Origin: Candidatus Aegiribacteria sp.
GTDB taxonomy: Bacteria; Fermentibacterota; Fermentibacteria; Fermentibacterales; Fermentibacteraceae
Assembly (NCBI GenBank): GCA_021107345.1
Contig: JAIOSX010000113.1
Coordinates: 1-8,377 of the forward strand
DNA length: 8,377 nucleotides
Direction of reading: 5' to 3'
Every line of letters begins with the position of its first letter. Positions within the stretch are counted from its first letter, which is position 1. The position numbers were made by a program, and so were the translations under genes. A model generated the notes under the pieces. The model searched no databases. It had not been told where the DNA came from and worked only from the letters and a program-made list of their open reading frames with translations. Below, in pieces: positions 1 through 5,951 of the stretch.

Positions 1-1508
1 GTATGGCAGCAACATTCTCTAATATTGGAGTAGTATTCGGTTCTCAGAGCAGATTCGATCTTGCGATTGATCAGCACCTGAAAGCACTTGCGATATTTGA
101 GGAGATAGATGACAGAAATCGTATTGCTCATTCTCTTAACAGCATCGGTGTCATTTTCCGTAAACGGAATAATCTGGAAAGAGCAGAAGAATATTACCGG
201 AAAGCACTCAGGATAAGAGAGGAAACAGGAGATCTGGCAGGACTGTCCATGTCCTACAATAACATGGGTATTCTAGCTAAGGAAAAGGGTGATCTCGAAA
301 GAGCTCTGGATTACCATAACAAATCCCTGAAACTGAAGGAAGAACTTGGCGACAAGCTGGGTATATCGGTTTCATACAGCAATATCGGGGATATTCAAAT
401 GGAACTGAAGGAATACACATCTGCTCTTGAATACTACAGAAAATCGCTGTCTATTGTAGAGGAATTAGAGGATGAACTGGGAATCTCCAACAACTGCAAG
501 TTGATAGGTCATGTCATGGTTCTTCTTGAAAAGTATGATGAAGCTCTGGAATATCTTGAGCGAGGCTTGCGGATTTCCACAAGAATCGGGACTAGAATTT
601 GTGAATCAGACTGTTACAAGGAATTTTCCAATCTTTACAAATCAATGGGTGATTATGAGAGAGCTTTTCTGTTCTTTAAAAAGCACAGTTCCCTTACGCA
701 GGAAATCTTCAGTGAAAAGAGTGCTGAGACAATCGCCAAGCTTCAGATCAGATATGAAAATGAACAGAAGGAGAAGGAAGCGGAGCTGTACTATCTTAGA
801 AATGTAGACCTTCGTAGAGAAATATATGATAGAAAGCTTGTGGAAAGCCAGCTGGTGGCTCAAGAGCGTCTTCTCGAGGAGCGTGTAAGGGATCGCACCA
901 TTGAGCTTCAGCAAAGCATGAAGAAACTGAAGAAGAGCGTTGAAGGAACCATTCACACTCTATCGAAGATAATCGAGTCAAAAGATCCATATACAGCTGG
1001 ACATCTACTGAGAGTTGCGGAGCTTGCAAAGCTGATGGCAATTGAGATGGGATTCTCCGATGAAAGGATCGAAGCCATATACATGATCTCTCTGGTTCAT
1101 GATATCGGCAAGATCAGCATACCGCAGGAGATCCTCTCCAGACCTGGAAAGTTATCAGAGCTGGAACAGCAAATTGTACGTACACATCCACAAACCGGGT
1201 ACGACATTTTATCTAATGTTGAATTTCCCTGGCCTGTTGCTGATGTGATACTGCAGCATCAGGAATTGTATGACGGCTCAGGTTACCCAAATAGGCTTAA
1301 GGGTAACGAAATCCTGATTGAGGCAAGAATCATTGCCGTAGCTGATGTGATAGAATCCATGACATCGCATCGGCCTTACAGATCAATCCCGGGTATTGAA
1401 AAGGCAATTGAAGAAATTACTCAGAACTCAGGAATACTGTACGATCCCGAAGTAGTAGAAGTATGCACGAAAATTATCCGCAGGAAGGATTTCAGTATTA
1501 ACGCGTAA
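1..1508 (+). CDS. TPR-coiled coil-HD-GYP protein, predicted c-di-GMP phosphodiesterase (5' truncated)
   Basis: This gene is open from the left edge, so its true start is outside the window. The ATG at position 3 is an internal methionine, because it falls inside a TPR helix. Numbering from it gives 501 residues. Residues 1-235 hold about six TPR units with a regular 40-residue period (N-x-(I/M)-G helix A, A-x-x-x-Y helix B), a protein-binding scaffold. Residues about 230-315 are a charged, heptad-like coiled coil. Residues about 315-501 form an HD-GYP domain, whose family hydrolyses cyclic di-GMP. Visible motifs are H334 (TAGH), H366-D367 with K370 (HDIGK), H395 (THP), H419-Q420-E421, D424-P429 (DGSGYP) and D448 (VADVIESM). 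The usual HHE is HQE here, so one expected metal ligand is changed. A tyrosine replaces the glutamate found four residues before the first histidine in trinuclear enzymes, suggesting a binuclear site. No membrane segment or signal peptide is visible. Activity is inferred, not shown. Confidence 0.9.
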   Translation, partial: MAATFSNIGVVFGSQSRFDLAIDQHLKALAIFEEIDDRNRIAHSLNSIGVIFRKRNNLERAEEYYRKALRIREETGDLAGLSMSYNNMGILAKEKGDLERALDYHNKSLKLKEELGDKLGISVSYSNIGDIQMELKEYTSALEYYRKSLSIVEELEDELGISNNCKLIGHVMVLLEKYDEALEYLERGLRISTRIGTRICESDCYKEFSNLYKSMGDYERAFLFFKKHSSLTQEIFSEKSAETIAKLQIRYENEQKEKEAELYYLRNVDLRREIYDRKLVESQLVAQERLLEERVRDRTIELQQSMKKLKKSVEGTIHTLSKIIESKDPYTAGHLLRVAELAKLMAIEMGFSDERIEAIYMISLVHDIGKISIPQEILSRPGKLSELEQQIVRTHPQTGYDILSNVEFPWPVADVILQHQELYDGSGYPNRLKGNEILIEARIIAVADVIESMTSHRPYRSIPGIEKAIEEITQNSGILYDPEVVEVCTKIIRRKDFSINA

Positions 1509-1523
1509 GCAGATCGCAGCTGT

Positions 1524-3257
1524 TTACTCTGAGATAATGAGGCACCTTCCGGTTTCGGTTGAACTCCCAGCATTAATGCGGTAGAAATACATTCCGGAAT
1601 CAACGTCACTCGGGCTCCAGTTCACTGAATAGGTTCCGGGTATCTGCTCTCCCTGTATAAGTTCTCCAATCAGTCGTCCTCTTATATCGAATATCCTGAT
1701 GGATACTTCACATGCACCGGACAGAGAATAGACAAATGCAGTCTGAGAACCGAAAGGATTAGGATAATTCCTGATCGAGTTGATCAGGCCGCAGTTACAG
1801 TCACCAGTCTCGATTCCTGTCCCGGGATAGTCAAACTCGTAGAAATCAGCTCCGGTATCGCCAATGGAATTGGATCCGGAAACCCATACAGAATAGGTTC
1901 CATCCCCGGAAGATGCAAAAGTTCCCTCCCAGACTGTTCCGCTGCCGGTCATCTCTACAAAAATTACGGAATCATCGGGAAATTCTACTCTCAACATGGG
2001 TATGGAGTTCCTTTTGATGTAATACACCGATTTAGCTTCATTGCAACCGTACTCGCCACGCTCAAAAATTACATGAACATTCATGTATCCATCAACTGAA
2101 CATTTTGTATACCTGATTTGCTCATTCGACAGGAATGCGGCTTCCTGGATCAGCGTCAGATCAGAATCACTCATAGATTGCCCTGCACCATCGAGATTGC
2201 CGTTTATCTTTGTGTAATAGGCCGATGTAATCTGCTGAGAGCTTCTTGCCCAGACTATATGGATATTGTTCTCCTCATCAATATCCATCTGTGGCGCCCA
2301 GACCTGATTGCTTGATGCTGTAAGAAAACTCTCGTCTATGCAGATACTTCCATCAGGATAAAGCTTCATATAGGAAAGAAGATTCGAGGATCCCGTCCAG
2401 TGCTGCCAGATGATGTGCGCGTTTCCGTTGCTGTCACAGCATATCTGTGGTTTGTTCAGCTGATCAGAGACATTGTAGCAGAGGGAGATAGGAGTCGCCC
2501 AGGAAGTTCCACCGTCATCGCTGTAGGAACAAGTTATATCGTGCATGTCGCACGACCAGACAATATAGATCCTTCCGTTTGGTGTAACAGCAGTACGTAT
2601 TCCGTTAGTCCATGCATTCGCTCCGGTAATGATGGTTTGTCCGCTTACGAGTATTGTACCGTTCGCGTCAATTTTAGTGAAGCTGATATTGGAACTGCCT
2701 GAAAAGATGTATGTTACGTTGTTTACATCAACAATACCTTCCGGATCAAGTGTAGGCTGCTCAAGATAGATGTTCTCAAATGGATTGTTGATGATGAGAG
2801 GGTTGTTGCCGGGACCGTTCCAGTTAAGGTTCTGTTCGCTGATATCCCCATTGTTTTCAAGAACGTACATGTCGAAATTGCTGTTCGTACTGGAATACTG
2901 ATACAGTTTGACTGCGGCGTAAATCATGTTATCAGCACCGCTACTGATCCTCGTGTTAAGCCACCAGTAGTCCCAGTTGGCATGGTTCCAGATTTCTTTG
3001 TCACTGACCCAGCCTTCGTAAAGATCTTCATTCGAAGTAACATGAACGGTGATATCCCCACCAGATTCCGTATGACTTACTGTAAAGGTCGGCTGATCAC
3101 AATAATCAGACTCAATTCTTACAACAGACATTTCCTCTGTTAAATCGGGGAGTTCTGAATGTCCTATATGATCATTCAGCATAAGGTCTCCCGAAAATGC
3201 AAAGCAGGTTACCACGGACAGAACCATCAGGCAGAAGCCAGATCTGACAGCATACAT
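1524..3257 (-). CDS. Secreted beta-propeller-like protein with Asp-box and C-terminal FlgD/T9SS-type sorting domain
   Basis: A 577-residue protein convergent with the HD-GYP gene to its left. The start is ATG at 3257, preceded by GGAGG (complement of 3264-3268) with 6 bases spacing. Residues 1-23 look like a Sec signal peptide: a basic Arg5, then a hydrophobic core, with likely cleavage near FAFS-GD. Residues about 165-410 hold beta-propeller-like repeats of about 50 residues, each a D-x-N-G-x-x-H/Y-I-(I/V)-W strand pair ending near W234, W284, W336 and F398. One classic Asp-box (BNR), SDDGGTSW, lies at 246-253, as in sialidase-like propellers. A single Asp-box and no visible catalytic set do not support a sialidase call. 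Residues about 420-478 look like an Ig-like beta domain. Residues 497-577 are a sorting domain: NYPNPF at 497, RIFDIRGRLIG, then DSGMYFYRI. This suggests export across the outer membrane and surface attachment. Cysteines are frequent (for example ICC at 272-274 and CNC at 487-489), so disulfides are possible. The substrate is unknown. Confidence 0.9.
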   Translation of the reverse strand: MYAVRSGFCLMVLSVVTCFAFSGDLMLNDHIGHSELPDLTEEMSVVRIESDYCDQPTFTVSHTESGGDITVHVTSNEDLYEGWVSDKEIWNHANWDYWWLNTRISSGADNMIYAAVKLYQYSSTNSNFDMYVLENNGDISEQNLNWNGPGNNPLIINNPFENIYLEQPTLDPEGIVDVNNVTYIFSGSSNISFTKIDANGTILVSGQTIITGANAWTNGIRTAVTPNGRIYIVWSCDMHDITCSYSDDGGTSWATPISLCYNVSDQLNKPQICCDSNGNAHIIWQHWTGSSNLLSYMKLYPDGSICIDESFLTASSNQVWAPQMDIDEENNIHIVWARSSQQITSAYYTKINGNLDGAGQSMSDSDLTLIQEAAFLSNEQIRYTKCSVDGYMNVHVIFERGEYGCNEAKSVYYIKRNSIPMLRVEFPDDSVIFVEMTGSGTVWEGTFASSGDGTYSVWVSGSNSIGDTGADFYEFDYPGTGIETGDCNCGLINSIRNYPNPFGSQTAFVYSLSGACEVSIRIFDIRGRLIGELIQGEQIPGTYSVNWSPSDVDSGMYFYRINAGSSTETGRCLIISE

Positions 3258-3263
3258 ATGAAC

Positions 3264-3268
3264 CCTCC
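3264..3268 (-). promoter_or_regulatory. Shine-Dalgarno site of the secreted-protein gene
   Basis: The minus strand reads GAGGGAGGGTTCAT immediately before ATG. The GGAGG core is 6 bases from the start codon at 3257, a good fit. This fixes the start and places the signal peptide at the very N-terminus. The second ATG, at 3253-3251, is out of frame. Confidence 0.75.
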
Positions 3269-3284
3269 CTCAATCTTTCTACAT

Positions 3285-3446
3285 TTACTCTACCAATAGC
3301 GAGTAACTAACGGTACCTCCACTGAATATCCTGAAATAATAAATTCCAGCCACTGCATCATCAGGAAGACCGAGTTCGCAGGTGACTCCTGAGTACCGCC
3401 TCATATATCCTGAAAAATGTAATAACCATATTATTACAATAAACAT
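3285..3446 (-). pseudogene. Relic of a T9SS/FlgD-like C-terminal sorting domain
   Basis: A short open frame runs on the minus strand from ATG at 3446 to TAA at 3287-3285, 53 codons plus stop. Its last 34 residues look like the end of a sorting domain: PDDAVAGIYYFRIFSGG, then SYSLLVE and stop. Residues 20-40 align without a gap to residues 541-561 of the secreted protein next door, sharing G1, P9, D11, G15, Y17 and the closing RI. Nothing upstream in this frame resembles a secreted protein body, the NPF opening is missing, and there is no ribosome binding site before the ATG. A second frame carries FFRIYEAVLR just upstream, which might be the remains of the RIFDIRGRL strand after a frameshift. 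I read it as the surviving tail of a deleted exported-protein gene that once preceded the present one on the same strand. A real small gene is less likely. Confidence 0.6.
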
Positions 3447-3453
3447 ACTAGCG

Positions 3454-3532
3454 GAATTCGCAAGCTTTTAAGAAGCAGTGGTATTCTTGTCAGTTCAGAC
3501 TTGTATCAAGGGAACATGGTCTTGCGGAATTC
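3454..3532. repeat. Imperfect 11/12-base inverted repeat flanking 56 bases
   Basis: GAATTCGCAAG at 3454-3464 is repeated in inverse as CTTGCGGAATTC at 3521-3532, differing by one inserted base. Because GAATTC is itself a palindrome, GCGGAATTC also occurs as a direct repeat (3451-3459 and 3524-3532). The interior shows no gene. It may be a small insertion footprint, a regulatory site or coincidence. Confidence 0.35.
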
Positions 3533-3640
3533 TGCTCAATATAGTAACATTAAATAACTTCTGGATAATGTGCTTGAGCAATTTCAGAATACTTGGGTAC
3601 GACCACATTTGTTTGGATTACTCAAGGAGGGATTTGAAAT

Positions 3641-3645
3641 AAGGA
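3641..3645 (+). promoter_or_regulatory. Ribosome binding site deciding the GTG start of the PAS/HD-GYP gene
   Basis: AAGGA lies 10 bases before GTG at 3656. An in-frame TAA at 3650-3652 excludes any start further upstream. A stronger AGGAGG sits at 3625-3630, 25 bases from the GTG, too far to serve it directly. It is 14 bases from an ATG at 3645 that opens a four-codon frame (MANR) ending in TGA at 3657-3659, overlapping the GTG. The next in-frame ATG (residue 17) has no ribosome binding site and would cut into the first PAS domain. Confidence 0.5.
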
Positions 3646-3655
3646 TGGCTAACCG

Positions 3656-5764
3656 GTGAACGAACAACAGTTCAACAGTTATTTTGAACTCGGTCTTATC
3701 GGCATGGCGATTGTCACACCTGAGATGTGCTTTATTGACGTCAACAACTATCTCTGCGATATGCTCGGTTACTCCAGAGAAGAACTGCTGAAGAAAAAAT
3801 GGTCTGATCTAACCTATCCTGATGATCTTGAGATAAATATTGACTCTCTAAGCAGGGTACTCTCCGGTGAGAATGACGGCTACAAGCTTGAAAAACGTCT
3901 GATACACAGGAACGGAGATATTATTCATGTAAGTATAGCTTCCAAATGCACAAGATATCCTGATGGATCAGTGATCAGTATTCTTTCACTTGTTCAGAAT
4001 ATTACAGAGAGGAAGAAAGCGGAAGATAGCATCAGGGAATCTGAGCTGAAATATCGGACTGTTGTTGAAAATGCAAGAGAAATGATCTGGCAGCTGGACA
4101 GGGAAGGGAATTTCGTGTTTTTCAACAAGTACGCAGAAGAAATATCCTCTATTAAAAGCAAGGAATGGGAAGGCAAGGATTTTTCACCGGCTGTCCATCC
4201 GGACGATCTTGAAAAGGTCAAGGATATTTTCACCGATACATTGAGCGGTAACATCAATGAATATGAAGTCAGAATATTAGTGGGGGAAAATGAGATAGCC
4301 GAGCTCAAGGTACAGACACTTCCCATATATGCCGATGGAGAGATTACCGGAACTCTGAGTTTCGGCAGGGACATCACAGAGGAAAAAAGATCACAGCAAG
4401 CATTGAAAGTTTCTGAAGAACGTTATCGTTCTCTTCTTGCAAATCTCCCTGTAGGAATATTCCGTTCAACCGCTGATCAGGATGGAGCGTTCCTCTCTGT
4501 TAATCCGGCACTTGCGCGGATGTTCGGCTTCGAGAGCCCTGAAACAATGATCAGAATCAACGTAACTGATTGTTATCAGAATATCGAAGATCGCCAACAA
4601 TTCATCAGCAGTATCAGAAGGAAAGGCTCGATTTCCGGATACGAAGTTCAGTTCAAGCGTCTGAACGGTTCAGTTTTCTGGGGTTCCCTCACATCCAAGG
4701 CCACACTGGATGAGGAAGGCAGGATTCTCTATCTTGACGGTATCCTTGAAGACATTACAGAACGCAAATCGATTCAGGTGGCGCTTCGGGAATCACAGGA
4801 GCGATACCGCCGCCTTCTCGATCACAATCCCGCGGCGATTGTAGTTCATGTTGACGGCGTAATCGTCTATGCCAACAGGGCAAGTCTTGATCTCGTAGCG
4901 GCTTCCAGCCCTGAAGATGCTATCGGCAAAAAGATTTTTGATTTTGTCCATCCTGATTACAGGAGCATTGTGATCGATCGAATGAAGCTTTGTCAGAAGG
5001 ATGGAAAATTCGCTGAACCCATCGAGGAAAAGTTTCTTCGACTCGACGGGAAATCGGTTGACGTTGAGGTTACTGCGATACCGATAACGTACCAGGGACG
5101 GCCGGCTTCTCAGGTTGTTTTCTGGGATGTCACCGACAGGAAACATGCGGAAGACAGGATTAAGAACAACCTTGACGAATTGCATAGAACTCTTGAAGGA
5201 ACAGTAGACGCGCTCTCTTCAGCAGTTGAAACAAGAGACCCTTATACAGCGGGTCATCAGAAGGAAGTGGCAAGGTTCGCGTGTGTCGTTGCGAAAGAGA
5301 TGAACCTTTCCGAAGAGATGATAGAAGGCCTGCGTGTCGCCAGTCTTCTGCACGATATCGGTAAGATAAAAATTCCAGCGGAGATTCTCAGTAAACCTGC
5401 ACTTCTTTCTGATATAGAATACGAATTGATTAAGACTCATCCACAGGCAGGTCTGGAAATCCTCAAGAGCATCAGTTTCCCGTGGCCAGTGGGAAAGATC
5501 GTCTTACAGCACCAGGAGAGAATGGATGGTTCAGGCTATCCCAACGGTCTCAAGGGAGATGAAATCTGCCTTGAAGCGCGGATTCTTGGAGTTGTTGACG
5601 TAGTGGAGGCAATGTGTTCGCATCGCCCATACAGAAGCTCCCGGGGTAAGGAAAAGGCGCTTGAGGAAATTACGCAAAACAGAGGTACACTGTATGATGA
5701 AGATGTCGTTGATGCATGCCTGAAATTGTTCAGAGAAGAAAGGTTTTCCCTCAGTACCACCTAG
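3656..5764 (+). CDS. Four-PAS HD-GYP response protein, predicted c-di-GMP phosphodiesterase
   Basis: A 702-residue protein starting at GTG and ending at TAG. Four tandem PAS/S-box domains occupy about residues 5-119, 128-243, 253-370 and 379-495. Each ends in the PAC-type D/N-I-T-E-R-K pattern (NITERKK, DITEEKR, DITERKS, DVTDRKH) and the linkers carry the E-S-x-x-x-Y-R signature. A short helix joins them to an HD-GYP domain, about 505-695, which should degrade cyclic di-GMP. Visible motifs are H534 (TAGH), H566-D567 with K570 (HDIGK), H595 (THP), H619-Q620-E621, D624-P629 (DGSGYP) and D648 (VVDVVEAM). As in the HD-GYP protein at the left edge, the second histidine of HHE is glutamine. No transmembrane segment or receiver domain is seen, so the PAS domains probably sense a cytosolic ligand, redox state or gas, but no cofactor residue is recognisable. 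It reads towards the diguanylate cyclase gene 187 bases downstream and may share its transcript. Confidence 0.92.
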   Translation: MNEQQFNSYFELGLIGMAIVTPEMCFIDVNNYLCDMLGYSREELLKKKWSDLTYPDDLEINIDSLSRVLSGENDGYKLEKRLIHRNGDIIHVSIASKCTRYPDGSVISILSLVQNITERKKAEDSIRESELKYRTVVENAREMIWQLDREGNFVFFNKYAEEISSIKSKEWEGKDFSPAVHPDDLEKVKDIFTDTLSGNINEYEVRILVGENEIAELKVQTLPIYADGEITGTLSFGRDITEEKRSQQALKVSEERYRSLLANLPVGIFRSTADQDGAFLSVNPALARMFGFESPETMIRINVTDCYQNIEDRQQFISSIRRKGSISGYEVQFKRLNGSVFWGSLTSKATLDEEGRILYLDGILEDITERKSIQVALRESQERYRRLLDHNPAAIVVHVDGVIVYANRASLDLVAASSPEDAIGKKIFDFVHPDYRSIVIDRMKLCQKDGKFAEPIEEKFLRLDGKSVDVEVTAIPITYQGRPASQVVFWDVTDRKHAEDRIKNNLDELHRTLEGTVDALSSAVETRDPYTAGHQKEVARFACVVAKEMNLSEEMIEGLRVASLLHDIGKIKIPAEILSKPALLSDIEYELIKTHPQAGLEILKSISFPWPVGKIVLQHQERMDGSGYPNGLKGDEICLEARILGVVDVVEAMCSHRPYRSSRGKEKALEEITQNRGTLYDEDVVDACLKLFREERFSLSTT

Positions 5765-5918
5765 TACCCTGTCAAGCATCTAATGATGAATCTTGCTCAT
5801 CCTTTAGCAATCCTGCCTGGATTATTCTTCCGACGGATCAGTTAAGCTGATTGCCGAACATCCGGTCGGAAACCGGTAAGGTTGTAGCAGGCTGGTTCCC
5901 CTGCAAACGGCATTGCAG

Positions 5919-5924
5919 TATAAT
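5919..5924 (+). promoter_or_regulatory. Possible -10 box (TATAAT) of the diguanylate cyclase gene
   Basis: A perfect TATAAT lies 27 bases before the chosen ATG. The -35 at 17-base spacing (TTCCCC, 5896-5901) matches the consensus poorly, so activation or another sigma factor would be needed. It sits inside a CAGTA/TACTG inverted repeat (5916-5920 with 5928-5932). If used, transcription would start near 5931 and skip the structured region upstream. Confidence 0.3.
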
Positions 5925-5941
5925 CATTACTGGGGTCAGTG

Positions 5942-5946
5942 AAGGA
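5942..5946 (+). promoter_or_regulatory. Ribosome binding site of the diguanylate cyclase gene
   Basis: AAGGA ends 5 bases before ATG at 5952, a normal spacing. A second in-frame ATG at 5946 overlaps this site; it would need the GGGG at 5932-5935 and adds only two residues. An in-frame TGA at 5940-5942 rules out earlier starts. Confidence 0.55.
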
Positions 5947-5951
5947 TGATT

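Larger units (their letters stand above)
3258..3655. other. Divergent intergenic region between the secreted-protein gene and the PAS/HD-GYP gene
   Basis: This 398-base gap separates two divergently read genes. From left to right it holds the secreted gene's ribosome binding site, the sorting-domain relic, an AT-rich patch (about 3421-3450), an imperfect inverted repeat (3454-3464 with 3521-3532), and the leader of the PAS/HD-GYP gene. I saw no strong sigma-70 promoter. The best plus-strand guess is TTGCGG (3522-3527), 17 bases, TAACAT (3545-3550), which is weak. TATAGT at 3540-3545 is an alternative -10 without a convincing -35. The 7-base inverted repeat TGCTCAA/TTGAGCA (3533-3539 and 3574-3580) could be an operator or chance. 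Confidence 0.5.
5765..5951 (+). other. Hairpin-rich leader before the diguanylate cyclase gene, candidate structured RNA
   Basis: The 187-base gap contains a run of potential stems on the plus strand: 5773-5780 with 5785-5795 (8 pairs, 3-base bulge), 5793-5797 with 5806-5810, 5809-5813 with 5819-5823, and ATCAG/CTGAT at 5837-5851. It also contains a possible three-way junction. There, TGCCG (5852-5856) pairs with CGGCA (5908-5912) and encloses CCGGT/ACCGG (5862-5866 with 5872-5876, loop CGGAA) and GCAGG/CCTGC (5887-5891 with 5900-5904). Its position before a GGDEF gene suggests a regulatory RNA. I could not match it to a known class: the conserved core of the c-di-GMP-I riboswitch is absent. 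All pairings were found by eye, without energies or covariation. Confidence 0.35.

Noticed and set aside
3..5. ATG at position 3 as the true start of the TPR/HD-GYP gene
   Set aside because: No ribosome binding site can be seen in the two bases before it, and the first residues are already inside a TPR helix, so the gene continues off the window.
1507..1525. Hairpin AAGCAG/CTGTTT between the convergent stops as a shared terminator
   Set aside because: It has only six pairs including a G-T, overlaps both stop codons, and has no T-run on either strand.
2118..2702. Plus-strand open frames opposite the secreted-protein gene
   Set aside because: They have no family-like motifs and are explained as shadows of the propeller coding sequence.
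1733..2735. Sialidase (neuraminidase) call for the secreted protein based on its Asp-box
   Set aside because: Only one Asp-box is seen and no sialidase catalytic motif was recognised; Asp-boxes are structural and occur in many propellers.
3189..3257. Lipoprotein signal (V-V-T-C, Cys18) in the secreted protein
   Set aside because: Threonine at the position before cysteine is a poor lipobox and the hydrophobic stretch continues past it, so an ordinary Sec signal fits better.
4793..5185. Minus-strand open frame of 130 codons opposite the fourth PAS domain, and other frames opposite or within the large genes
   Set aside because: They lie fully inside well-supported coding regions in other frames and show no recognisable domains or ribosome binding sites.
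5809..5831. AATCC/GGATT stem followed by ATTCTTCC as a terminator for the PAS/HD-GYP gene
   Set aside because: The stem is five pairs with only two GC pairs and the tail is interrupted by C and A, so termination is unlikely.
5862..5912. Resemblance to a c-di-GMP-I (GEMM) riboswitch: a short GC hairpin, a GTAGC-then-GGTT segment and GCAAAC
   Set aside because: The segments are in the wrong order and spacing, and the conserved GACGCAAAGCC-type core is missing, so a known GEMM call is not supported.
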